Of a stretch of DNA of 64,000 bases, positions 44,418 to 52,958 are shown in pieces. This stretch comes from Ruania rhizosphaerae. Its GTDB lineage: Bacteria > Actinomycetota > Actinomycetes > Actinomycetales > Beutenbergiaceae. Location: positions 62,001 through 126,000 of the forward strand of contig NZ_VSMB01000010.1 in the NCBI RefSeq assembly GCF_009805705.1. The letters run 5' to 3'. A program made the translations under genes and the position numbers. Within the stretch, counting starts at the first letter, position 1, and the number at the start of each line of letters is the position of its first letter. The notes under the pieces are model-generated. The model saw only the letters and a program-made list of their open reading frames with translations. It had not been told where the DNA came from and searched no databases.

Positions 44418-47069
44418 ATGACCTCAGCCGACCAGCAGCGCCGGCACCTCGTCGTCATCGGCGGTGGGATGGCCGCTCAACGACTCGTCGAGGCACTCGT
44501 GGCCCGCGACAGCGACACTGACGGACGGTGGCAGGTCTCGGTCTTCGCCGAGGAGCCCCTTAAGCCCTACGACCGGGTGGCTCTGACCTCCTACTTCTCC
44601 GCGCGTGACGCCGACGAGCTGACCCTCGGTGATCCGGGACTGTGGGACCAGCCGCATGTGCGCCTGTACCGCGACCGCAAGATCGAGAGCATCGACCGCG
44701 AGGCCCAGCAGGTCACTGACCGGCTGGGGGAGACGTGGAACTACGACGAGCTGGTGCTGGCCACCGGCTCCAGTGCAGCGATGCCGCCGATCCCTGGCAA
44801 CGACCTGCCCGGTGTGTTCGTCTACCGCACGATCGACGACGTCGCCGCGCTGCGCGGGTGGGTCGAGGCCAAGCGGGAGGAGGGGAAAGGGGCCCGCTTC
44901 GATCGACCGGTGCGGGGCGCCGTCATCGGTGGTGGTCTGCTGGGACTGGAGGCTGCCGGGGCGCTGAAGGCGCTCGATGCCCAGGCCACCGTGATCCAGT
45001 TCGGCACCCACCTGATGGACGCTCAGATCGACCTCGGCGGAGGTCAGGCGCTCAAGCGCCTCATCAATGACAAGTTCATCGCCGTCCGCACCGACACCGT
45101 GACCCAGGAGATGCGGCCCTCCCGGCGCACCGGCCACGTGGGCCGGCTCGACTTCGGTGATGGCGGCCGCCTGGACGTGGACGTGGTGGTGGTCGCGACC
45201 GGTGTGCGTCCCCGGGATGAGCTCGCCCGGGATGCCGGTCTGGCGATCGGGGAGCGCGGCGGTGCGGTGGTCGATCTGAGCTGCCACACCGAGGACCCGC
45301 ACATCTGGGCCATCGGTGAGGTCGCCTGTATCGAGGGCCGCTGTATCGGGCTGGTCGCTCCCGGCTACGCGATGGCCGAGGTGGTCGCCGATCGGCTCTT
45401 GGGCGGCCAGGCCACCTTCCCGGGAGCCGACACTGCGACGAAACTCAAGTTGCAGGGCGTGGACGTCGCGAGTTTCGGTGACGCTTTCGCCCGCACCGAG
45501 GACTCGATGGAGATCGTCTACGCCGACCCGGTGGCGGGGATCTACAAGAAACTCGTGATGTCGGACGACGGCAAGACTCTGCTCGGTGGTGTGTTCGTCG
45601 GCGACGTGGCTGCCTATGCGAGCTTGCGCCCGCTGCAGGGGTCCGAGCTGCCGGGTGACCCGTCCTCCTACATCACGCCCACAGGCTCCGGTGACGGACT
45701 GGCTGGGCTGGAACTGCCCGACGACGCCGGCGTCTGCTCGTGCAACAACGTCTCGGCCGGCACCATCCGGTCGGCGGTGACCGAGCAGGGATGCACCGAT
45801 CTGGCCGGCGTGAAGGCGTGCACGAGGGCGGGTACCAGCTGTGGGTCGTGCCTGCCGCTGGTCAAGAAGATCACCACCACCGAGCTCGAGAAAGTTGGGG
45901 TTGAGGTCTCCAACGCGCTGTGCGAGCACTTCGAGCTCTCCCGCGCCCAGCTCTTCGACGCCGTCCGTGTGGCCGAGGTGCACACGTTCACCGAGATCAT
46001 CGACCGCTTCGGGTACGTGCCTGAGGGCGCCGCCGATGCCGGACGTGGGTGCGACATCTGCAAGCCGGTCATCGCCTCGATCCTGGCCTCGCTCGGCAAC
46101 GGGCACATTCTCGACGGTGAGCAGGAGACCCTGCAGGACACCAATGACCATGTGATGGCCAACATGCAGAAGGACGGTACCTACTCGGTGGTGCCGCGGG
46201 TCCCGGGCGGGGAGATCACTCCGGACGGGTTGCTGGTGATCGGGCAGGTGGCCAAGGACTTCGGCCTGTACACGAAGATCACCGGCGGGCAGCGCATCGA
46301 CATGTTCGGAGCACGGATCGAACAGCTCCCGCAGATCTGGCGCCGGCTGGTCGAGCATGGGTTCGAGTCCGGCCATGCCTACGGCAAGTCACTGCGCACG
46401 GTGAAGTCGTGCGTCGGGTCCACATGGTGCCGGTATGGCGTGCAGGACTCGGTGGCGATGGCCGTCGAGTTGGAACTGCGCTACCGGGGTCTACGTTCAC
46501 CGCACAAGCTCAAACTCGGCGTCTCCGGTTGTGCCCGGGAGTGCGCCGAGGCACGCGGTAAGGATGTCGGCGTCATCGCGACCGACAAGGGCTGGAACGT
46601 CTACGTCGGGGGCAATGGAGGATTCACGCCGCGCCACGCGAAGCTGCTCGCCGAGGACCTCACCTCGGAGGAGCTACTGCGCACGATCGACCGATTCCTC
46701 ATGTACTACATCCGCACTGCGGACCGCTTGCAGCGCACCGCCGCCTGGATCGAGGACGTCGAGGGCGGTCTGGAGGGGGTACGTGAGGTGATCATGGACG
46801 ACAGCCTCGGGATCGCCGCCGACCTCGACGAGGCGATGAGCCGGCACGTGGGTGCCTACCGGGACGAGTGGCGCGCCGTGCTGGAGGACCCGGAGAAGCT
46901 GAGCCGGTTCTCCTCATTCGTGAACGCCCCCACGACACCCGACCCCGACCTGGCCTACGCCTCCGAGCGTGGGCAGATCCGGCCGGCCACGCCGCAGGAG
47001 CGGGACGCAGACGAGGACCTGATCCGGCCGGTGCTGATCGCCGGGACCACGCTGGAGGTACGCGCATGA
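44418..47069 (+). CDS. nirB: Nitrite reductase [NAD(P)H] large subunit NirB
   Basis: An 883-residue enzyme reducing nitrite to ammonium. In order: FAD/NAD oxidoreductase domains (VVIGGGMAAQRLVEA; GAVIGGGLLGLEAAGA), a BFD-like [2Fe-2S] domain (Cys440, Cys442 and TSCGSC), a ferredoxin-like half-domain, and the siroheme/[4Fe-4S] domain with Cys665, Cys671, Cys705 and Cys709 (CVGSTWC ... GCARECAEA). The ATG follows CAAGGAG. Its stop overlaps nirD by four bases. Confidence 0.97.
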   Translation: MTSADQQRRHLVVIGGGMAAQRLVEALVARDSDTDGRWQVSVFAEEPLKPYDRVALTSYFSARDADELTLGDPGLWDQPHVRLYRDRKIESIDREAQQVTDRLGETWNYDELVLATGSSAAMPPIPGNDLPGVFVYRTIDDVAALRGWVEAKREEGKGARFDRPVRGAVIGGGLLGLEAAGALKALDAQATVIQFGTHLMDAQIDLGGGQALKRLINDKFIAVRTDTVTQEMRPSRRTGHVGRLDFGDGGRLDVDVVVVATGVRPRDELARDAGLAIGERGGAVVDLSCHTEDPHIWAIGEVACIEGRCIGLVAPGYAMAEVVADRLLGGQATFPGADTATKLKLQGVDVASFGDAFARTEDSMEIVYADPVAGIYKKLVMSDDGKTLLGGVFVGDVAAYASLRPLQGSELPGDPSSYITPTGSGDGLAGLELPDDAGVCSCNNVSAGTIRSAVTEQGCTDLAGVKACTRAGTSCGSCLPLVKKITTTELEKVGVEVSNALCEHFELSRAQLFDAVRVAEVHTFTEIIDRFGYVPEGAADAGRGCDICKPVIASILASLGNGHILDGEQETLQDTNDHVMANMQKDGTYSVVPRVPGGEITPDGLLVIGQVAKDFGLYTKITGGQRIDMFGARIEQLPQIWRRLVEHGFESGHAYGKSLRTVKSCVGSTWCRYGVQDSVAMAVELELRYRGLRSPHKLKLGVSGCARECAEARGKDVGVIATDKGWNVYVGGNGGFTPRHAKLLAEDLTSEELLRTIDRFLMYYIRTADRLQRTAAWIEDVEGGLEGVREVIMDDSLGIAADLDEAMSRHVGAYRDEWRAVLEDPEKLSRFSSFVNAPTTPDPDLAYASERGQIRPATPQERDADEDLIRPVLIAGTTLEVRA

Positions 47070-47494
47070 TGAATGCAGGAGCGACAACGCGGAGCGAGCA
47101 GACGTCCGGCCCGGCGCCGTCGACGTGGGTGGCGGTGTGCCAGCGTGCCGAGCTGGGCGTGGAACGCGGGATCGCTGCCCTCGTCGACGGACAGCAGATG
47201 GCTCTGTTCCGCCTCCGGGACGATTCGGTGCACGCGGTGCAACAGCGAGATCCCTTCAGTGGGGCGAATGTGATGTCCCGGGGCATCGTGGGCACTCGGC
47301 AGGGTGAGCCGACAGTCGCCGGCCCGATGTACAAGCAGGTGTTCTCGTTGCGAACCGGCGCATGCCTGGAGCGGGGGAGCTACGAACCGGTCGACGACAG
47401 TGCCGATCTGCGGACCTGGGACGTCCAGGTGCTGGACGGTGTCGTGCACGTCCGTGCACCTCACAACGGTTCGGTGGAGGATGTGAAGTCATGA
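47066..47494 (+). CDS. nirD: Nitrite reductase small subunit NirD
   Basis: A 142-residue Rieske-fold protein without the Cys/His iron-sulfur ligands, as usual for NirD. Recognisable stretches are GIAALVDGQQMALFRLRDDSVHAVQQRDPFSGANVMSRGIVG and MYKQVFSLRTGACLE. It stabilises NirB. ATG at 47066 overlaps the nirB stop (ATGA) and follows GGAGG; a second ATG directly after it is also possible. Its stop overlaps the following siroheme gene. Confidence 0.94.
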   Translation: MMNAGATTRSEQTSGPAPSTWVAVCQRAELGVERGIAALVDGQQMALFRLRDDSVHAVQQRDPFSGANVMSRGIVGTRQGEPTVAGPMYKQVFSLRTGACLERGSYEPVDDSADLRTWDVQVLDGVVHVRAPHNGSVEDVKS

Positions 47495-48714
47495 CGAGCT
47501 TGTTCGGCCTCGATCTGGCCGACCGCACCGTGCTGATCGCCGGTGGCGGTCCGGTCGCGGCTCGTCGCGCCCAGACGCTCGCGGACGAGGGGGCGTTGCT
47601 GCGAGTCGTCGCACCGTACGTGTGCGAGGACTTGTCGGACCTGCTGCGTCTGATGCCCGACCGTGCCGAGTGGCTCGAGCGAGATGTCCAGGCGTCCGAC
47701 CTGGACGGGGTGTGGCTCGCGCTCGCTGCGACCGATTCGAAGGTCGCCAATGCCGATGTGGCGGCATGGGCCGAGCAGCACCGGGTGTTCTGCGTCAACG
47801 CCGGGGCCGCGAACGAGGGCAGCGCCCGGACACCGGCGACGACGCGCTCGGGAGACCTGCTGGTGGGTGTGGTCACCGATGTCTCACGCACCCCGGTGGG
47901 CGTCGGCGCGGATCCGCGCCGGGTGGCGTCGGTCCGGGATCAGATCGGGGACCTGCTGCGGGCGGGCGTCGATCAGCGCCGGCAGCGTCCTGCCACGGGG
48001 CAGGTGACGCTCGTGGGAGGGGGACCGGGCGCCGTCGACCTGCTGACGATCCGGGGCCGGCAGGCCCTCGCGCAAGCGGACGTGGTGGTCACCGACCGGC
48101 TCGGCCCTGTGGACGTGCTCGCCGATCTCGCGCCCGGTGTCGAGGTCATCAACGTCGGAAAGACCCCCGGGCATCACCCGGTGCCACAGCACGAGATCAA
48201 CACCATCCTGGTGGAGCAAGCCCAGCGCGGGCGGCAGGTGGTCCGGCTCAAGGGCGGAGACCCGTTCGTCTTCGGGCGTGGGGGCGAAGAGGCCATCGCG
48301 TGCCGTGAGGCGGGCGTGCCGGTGCACGTGGTGCCGGGGATCAGCAGTGCACTGTCGGTGCCCGCGCTGGCGGGGATCCCGCTGACGCATCGGGGGACAT
48401 CGGCCTCCTTCCACGTGACGACCGGTCACGTGGGCCTCGACCGCGCTGCGGCAGTCGCTGTCGCCGAGGGGTCGACGCTGGTGGTGCTGATGGGTGTCTC
48501 GAAGCTGGCGACGATCGCGGCGCAGGCGGTGGAGGCGGGCGCGCGGGCGGACTGCCCGGTCGCAGTGGTCGAGCGTGGGTCCACGCCGCACGAGCGGATC
48601 ACTCGTAGCACTCTGGAGCGCGTGGCCGACGAGGCCGGGCGAGTGGGGGTACGGGCGCCGGCGATCATTGTGATCGGGGACGTGGCCGACGAGGACAGGC
48701 TCGGGCCTACATGA
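47491..48714 (+). CDS. cysG: Siroheme synthase, CysG-like fusion (dehydrogenase plus methyltransferase)
   Basis: A 407-residue protein with two parts. The N-terminal domain (1-150) is a precorrin-2 dehydrogenase with the NAD fold VLIAGGGPVAARRAQTL. The C-terminal domain (about 170-400) is uroporphyrinogen-III C-methyltransferase with VGGGPGAVDLLTIRG, DRLGPVDVL, VRLKGGDPFVFGRGGEE and GISSALSVPALAGIPLTHRG. It makes siroheme precursors for NirB. It overlaps both neighbours by four bases. The methyltransferase is complete; iron insertion may be done by the chelatase at 54 kb. Confidence 0.93.
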   Translation: MTSLFGLDLADRTVLIAGGGPVAARRAQTLADEGALLRVVAPYVCEDLSDLLRLMPDRAEWLERDVQASDLDGVWLALAATDSKVANADVAAWAEQHRVFCVNAGAANEGSARTPATTRSGDLLVGVVTDVSRTPVGVGADPRRVASVRDQIGDLLRAGVDQRRQRPATGQVTLVGGGPGAVDLLTIRGRQALAQADVVVTDRLGPVDVLADLAPGVEVINVGKTPGHHPVPQHEINTILVEQAQRGRQVVRLKGGDPFVFGRGGEEAIACREAGVPVHVVPGISSALSVPALAGIPLTHRGTSASFHVTTGHVGLDRAAAVAVAEGSTLVVLMGVSKLATIAAQAVEAGARADCPVAVVERGSTPHERITRSTLERVADEAGRVGVRAPAIIVIGDVADEDRLGPT

Positions 48715-49847
48715 GCGAGGGTGAGTCCGTCCGCCCCAACCTCCACCAGGTGATGGCCGGGTGTACAGTGCTGCTCACCGCCGACCGGCGCAAAGGCGAG
48801 CTGGCGGCGGCCCTGGAACGCCGTGGAGCGAATGTGCGGCACGCGCCGGCGCTGAGCATTACCTCGCATGTCGATGACGAGTTGCTGGTCGCGGACACGC
48901 GGCGGTTGATCGATGAACCACCGGATGTGGTGGTGGTGACCACCGGTATCGGCTTTCGCGGGTGGGTGGAGGCGGCGGATGCACATGGCATCGCCGAGCC
49001 TTTCCTGGCGGTGCTGGAGAAGTCGCGGATCGTCGCTCGCGGGCCGAAGGCGCGTGGTGCCATTCAGGCGGCGGGACTGACCGCGGACTGGGTGGCCGAG
49101 TCGGAGACGTCGGCAGAGATCGCGGATGTGCTGCTGGGGGAGGGCGTCGCCGGTTTACGGGTGGCTGTGCAGCACCACGGTGCCGGTGCCGACGGGCTCG
49201 ATGTGGTGTTCGCCGAGGCCGGGGCCGAGGTATGCAGCCTGGTCGTCTACCGTTGGGGACCGCCGCCAGACCCGGTCGCCTTGCGGGACTCGGTGCATGC
49301 GGCGGCCGACGGCGAGATCGATGCGGTGGTCTTCACCTCGGCTCCCGGGGCGGAGGCGTGGCTGAGCGCTGCCGAGGGCGAGGGGGTGGACGCCGGTGTG
49401 CTGGCACGCTTCAAGGACTGGTCGATGCTGCCGGCCGCGGTCGGGCCGGTGACGGCTAAGCCGTTGGAGCACCGCGGTGTCACGCCGCTGCAGCCGGAGC
49501 GGGGTCGCCTGGGTGCCCTGGTGCGTGCGTTGGTGGCGCACTACGAGCATGCGGAGACCGTGGCCCTGTGCACCCCCGTCGGCGCGTTGCAGATCCGCTC
49601 CCGGGTCGCGGTGCTGGACGGGCAGGTGCTGCCGCTCTCGCCGAGCGGTATTGCGGTGCTGCGGCTTCTCGCCGCGTCCGCGGGCGGAGTGGTCTCCCGT
49701 GCGGACGTGCTCGCTGCCCTTCCTGGCGAGTCGACAGATCCGCATGCGGCTGAGGTCGCGATCGCCCGGCTGCGGGAGGCGGCAGGAAAGGAACTCATCA
49801 AGACCGTGGTCAAGCGTGGCTACCGGCTGGAGCTGACGTCCGCCTGA
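48711..49847 (+). CDS. nnaR: NnaR-type regulator: uroporphyrinogen-III synthase domain fused to winged helix
   Basis: A 378-residue fusion. Residues 15-270 read as a HemD-like uroporphyrinogen-III synthase (TADRRKGELAAALERRGA, VVVTTGIGFRGWVEAA, VVFTSAPGAEAWL). Residues 275-378 are an OmpR/PhoB-type winged helix ending VVKRGYRLELTSA. The same fusion is known in Mycobacterium and Streptomyces as NnaR, which co-activates nitrate and nitrite assimilation genes with GlnR. Being last in the operon, overlapping cysG by four bases, fits autoregulation. Whether the HemD part is active or senses a tetrapyrrole cannot be told. Confidence 0.88.
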   Translation: MSEGESVRPNLHQVMAGCTVLLTADRRKGELAAALERRGANVRHAPALSITSHVDDELLVADTRRLIDEPPDVVVVTTGIGFRGWVEAADAHGIAEPFLAVLEKSRIVARGPKARGAIQAAGLTADWVAESETSAEIADVLLGEGVAGLRVAVQHHGAGADGLDVVFAEAGAEVCSLVVYRWGPPPDPVALRDSVHAAADGEIDAVVFTSAPGAEAWLSAAEGEGVDAGVLARFKDWSMLPAAVGPVTAKPLEHRGVTPLQPERGRLGALVRALVAHYEHAETVALCTPVGALQIRSRVAVLDGQVLPLSPSGIAVLRLLAASAGGVVSRADVLAALPGESTDPHAAEVAIARLREAAGKELIKTVVKRGYRLELTSA

Positions 49848-49885
49848 CCACGTGGCACCACCGTGTGGCCCCGGTGATGGTCGCG

Positions 49886-50287
49886 TCAGCGCGGCGCTGG
49901 GGCTTTCGCGCGCGCCCGTGCTGTGAATGCGGCTGACCCGATGATGGCACCGACTCCGAACACCAGCAGCGCCCCGTTCGCCAGGTCACCCTGCGGGGCG
50001 ATGTAGGCATCCGTGAGCACCGGCTTACCGTCGACCGACCACGTGCACGTCAGGCGGGTGGGCATCGCTGCGAGGCGGGCATCGGCGAGGGAGAGCGAGG
50101 GCTTGCCCTCGATCGCTGCCGGCATGGAGTCGGCACGGTTCGCGCAGATCAGTTCGGGTCCGGTCTTCAGCCCGGACAGGTACGCAAGCGTGCCACCGAG
50201 GATTCCCAGGACGATCAGCACGGCACCCACGGTACGAACCAGGCGTGCCACAGGATGCGGCTGCTGGTTGGCGATCAGGTCTCCCAT
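49886..50287 (-). CDS. Small two-helix membrane protein, unknown function
   Basis: About 133 residues with two hydrophobic segments (residues 19-40 and 104-120) flanking an exported loop of about 60 residues holding two cysteines (ELICANRAD, LTCTWSVDG), which may form a disulphide. No family was recognised. The start is uncertain because no clear ribosome-binding site precedes the ATG at 50287. It is convergent with nnaR. Confidence 0.6.
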   Translation of the reverse strand: MGDLIANQQPHPVARLVRTVGAVLIVLGILGGTLAYLSGLKTGPELICANRADSMPAAIEGKPSLSLADARLAAMPTRLTCTWSVDGKPVLTDAYIAPQGDLANGALLVFGVGAIIGSAAFTARARAKAPAPR

Positions 50288-50356
50288 GCTGCCCAGGTTC
50301 ACACACACGCCAGCGGCCCCGCAGAGCGTGGCTCGGCAGGGTCCGGGGCGGCACAG

Positions 50357-52099
50357 TCAGAACGGGGGAGGGTCGAGCCACTCGTCGATCGCTGGCCGAT
50401 CTGCTCTGGGCGCAGGGTCAACCTGCGTGCCATGGACTTGCGTGCCATGGACTTGCGTGCCGTGGACTTGCGTGCCGCCAGGCTGCGTGTTCGCAGCAGG
50501 TGCCGAGCGTGCCGGATCCGAGATCGGTCGATCGGGTGGCTCCGACCGGTCCCGGTGGGCGGCGTGCCCGCATGGGGTATCGGGTGCCGCATGGCTCGGG
50601 ACACGGGTGGGGACCGCGAAGGTTCCGCGCCCGTCCACAAACCACAACTCACCGCCGGGCGAGGTCCACAGGTATGTCCCGGGCGTGACCATCACGTAGG
50701 ACCACGAGCCATGCGTCTTCGCTCGATGATGGCGACGACATAACGGCGCCAGATTGCACCCGCAGGTAGGCCCACCCTGCTCGAACGGGACGATGTGGTC
50801 GAGGTCGCAGGCCCGGGCGCGCCGGGTGCATGAAGGAAAGACACAGTGCGGGTCGCGCGTGGCCACCTGGCGGCGCAGCCGGCCCGGAATCTCGTAGCAC
50901 TCGGCCGGGTAGTGGCCGGCGAGATCGACCACGGGGCGTACCAGCACCTTCGTCCCGGGTGAGCCGCACCAGGCCCTGATCTGCTCGGCCGAGACCGGCG
51001 AGCGCGTGTTCTCGCACCGGCCGACCGCACCTGAGCCGGGACCGGATTCGAGGGCGGGGTCGAGCGCCGGGTTGAGGGCGTCGACGCCCAGATGCAGGAC
51101 GAGTTCGATCCTGCGCCCTGGGTCGCCCGGGACCGGGGCCCTCACGTCCAGGCTCCCGCCATTCATATCCGGTCGTTGGCCGTCAACGTCGGAGAGTTGC
51201 TCAACCACACCCTCGGAGCGGCTGACCGGTGGCGGACCGGCGGATTCCGGATCGCTCTCGGTGCGCTCGGCCGACGGCAGCGGCAGCATCAGATCCCTGC
51301 GCGCGATCTCACCCACAGCACGGGCACGGCGGGCGTCGAGGCTCTCAATGGACCCGAGCGCCTGCAGCTGGGCGGCGCTCGCGGCCACCGCGGCATCGAG
51401 GTCGAGCGCGTCGGCCAGGTCGATCACGCCCTCGACGGCCGCGGTTCCTGCCGCGCCGACCAGGTCCGGTCCTTCGGGCTCGTCGAGGTGGATGTCGAAG
51501 TGCCGATGCTCGTCCGCCTCGCGCCGCCGTGCCTCGGCAGCCTCGGGGTCGAATCGGTCCAGTGCGGCAGCGACCGCGCGCTGCACCTGGGCTCCGGAGC
51601 AGGAACCGATGACCGGGGCGAGCTGGGCGTCGACCCAGGCTGCGCCGTCGGGAGGGAGGATCCGCGTACCACGGGCTACTTCCCGCGCCCGCCACAGGCG
51701 CACCTGCCCGGACGAGACCCGGTCCCACAGGTGTGGCAACCGGAATGCGAGCTCGGTCACCTCCCCGACGTAGCCGCGTGCCGCATCCGGCGACATGCAC
51801 AACGTGGCCGCGACCTCGCAGAACTCCAGATCCGGGACCAACGGAGCGCCCGGGCCCGCTAGCTGCATCGGTGCCTCCAGCCCGGCGAGCGCTGGTCGCT
51901 CGATCGGCTCGTCCGGCCCGATCACGCGCTCGGTCGACTCCGGACCGGCGTCGGGGATGGCGTGCTCGGCGACCCAGGCCGCCACGAGCCGTGCCGTCTC
52001 CACCTCCCACGCCGACGCTGCCGTCCGGGCATGCCGCAACGACGACAGCACGCTCCGCGATGCGTCCACCGCGGGTGCCGAGGGAGATGTCGTCGTCAT
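50357..52099 (-). CDS. HNH endonuclease with DUF222 domain
   Basis: A 580-residue protein. The long N-terminal helical part (about residues 30-330) fits DUF222, including LPHLWDRVSSGQVRLWRAREVA. The HNH site near residues 425-470 reads CVFPSCTRRARACDLDHIVPFEQGG followed by NLAPLCRRHHRAKTH. DUF222-HNH genes are abundant and repeated in actinobacterial genomes and may be mobile; their role is unknown. The C terminus contains a tandem peptide repeat from a 15-bp DNA repeat. No methylase or toxin partner is next to it. Confidence 0.9.
   Translation of the reverse strand: MTTTSPSAPAVDASRSVLSSLRHARTAASAWEVETARLVAAWVAEHAIPDAGPESTERVIGPDEPIERPALAGLEAPMQLAGPGAPLVPDLEFCEVAATLCMSPDAARGYVGEVTELAFRLPHLWDRVSSGQVRLWRAREVARGTRILPPDGAAWVDAQLAPVIGSCSGAQVQRAVAAALDRFDPEAAEARRREADEHRHFDIHLDEPEGPDLVGAAGTAAVEGVIDLADALDLDAAVAASAAQLQALGSIESLDARRARAVGEIARRDLMLPLPSAERTESDPESAGPPPVSRSEGVVEQLSDVDGQRPDMNGGSLDVRAPVPGDPGRRIELVLHLGVDALNPALDPALESGPGSGAVGRCENTRSPVSAEQIRAWCGSPGTKVLVRPVVDLAGHYPAECYEIPGRLRRQVATRDPHCVFPSCTRRARACDLDHIVPFEQGGPTCGCNLAPLCRRHHRAKTHGSWSYVMVTPGTYLWTSPGGELWFVDGRGTFAVPTRVPSHAAPDTPCGHAAHRDRSEPPDRPISDPARSAPAANTQPGGTQVHGTQVHGTQVHGTQVDPAPRADRPAIDEWLDPPPF
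50421..50480. repeat. 15-bp tandem repeat in the HNH gene tail
   Basis: Four units of 15 bp (ACTTGCGTGCCATGG and variants) at 50421, 50436, 50451 and 50466. They encode GTQVH repeats near the protein's C terminus. The two middle copies differ at one base. The repeat keeps the frame, so copy-number changes would not disrupt the gene. Confidence 0.9.
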
Positions 52100-52294
52100 G
52101 GTCTTACTCAACCATCGACCACCGACAATGACCTGTGAGTGAGTCCGTGGGCGGGCCGAACCACTGACACTGGACCGAGGAGGTGCTCGTCCGGCTTCAC
52201 GAGAGGTACGGCGTTCACCCCGTTCTGGTGACCCACGGTATGTCAGTGCGAGCGGTGTCCCGCTGTGCCGGGAGATCACGATGCCCGAACTGAC

Positions 52295-52819
52295 TCAGCC
52301 GGCCGGTTGCGTGACGCGATCACCCAGGCACGGATCCCAGTGGGTGTCCGACTCGCTCGTCGCCGCGATGCGGACACCGTCCCAGAACACCGGCATCTGC
52401 ATCCGCGCGCCGGCGGCGGTTGCGATGATGAGCACATCTGATTCGTAGTGCTGTCCCTCGCCGTCGATGCCTTCCACCCGGAGGGCGAACCCCCGCGGGC
52501 TCGAGCTACTCGCTGGTGCCTCACGCTGGCACACGATCACTGGCGGGCGCTGTGCATCCGGAGGCGAGGCAAGCGGGGCGATCCCGTCCTCCACGTACTG
52601 GCGGCACAGGCCTTCACTCGCGGCGATCCCCGCACCGCAGAGACGATCCCAATCCTGTGCAGCGGCTGCCTCATGGGCTGCGAGAAGCAGGGCGCGGGAC
52701 TCCTCTGCCGTCGGTTGCCGGCCTCGGCTGAAGGTGGTGGTCCCGAGCGCAACGTAGGCAAGCCCGCCCACCAGTCCGAGCAGCACGACGACGGCGACAA
52801 TCACACTCCGCGGCTGCAT
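52295..52819 (-). CDS. Membrane-anchored hypothetical protein
   Basis: About 174 residues. One N-terminal hydrophobic helix (SVIVAVVVLLGLVGGLAYVAL) anchors an exported domain of about 140 residues with four cysteines (LCGAG, GLCRQY, VICQRE, DPCLGD). The domain opens with a helical segment, TAEESRALLLAAHEAAAAQDWDRLC, like those of small lipoprotein-like domains. Function is unknown. A longer start seven codons upstream is possible. Confidence 0.6.
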   Translation of the reverse strand: MQPRSVIVAVVVLLGLVGGLAYVALGTTTFSRGRQPTAEESRALLLAAHEAAAAQDWDRLCGAGIAASEGLCRQYVEDGIAPLASPPDAQRPPVIVCQREAPASSSSPRGFALRVEGIDGEGQHYESDVLIIATAAGARMQMPVFWDGVRIAATSESDTHWDPCLGDRVTQPAG

Positions 52820-52958
52820 CCGCAAGGAACTCCTCGGCACCGGCGCCCCCCATCTCCCGCTTGCCAGGTGACTCTACTCCGAACGCTGGCCATACTCGGG
52901 AAGGTGAGGGCCGCCGTCGGGGTTAGATTCGACATACCCCATCGAAAGGACGCACGCG

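Noticed and set aside
50357-52099. HNH protein as part of a restriction-modification or toxin system
   Set aside because: No methyltransferase, specificity subunit, antitoxin or immunity gene is adjacent; neighbours are unrelated membrane proteins.
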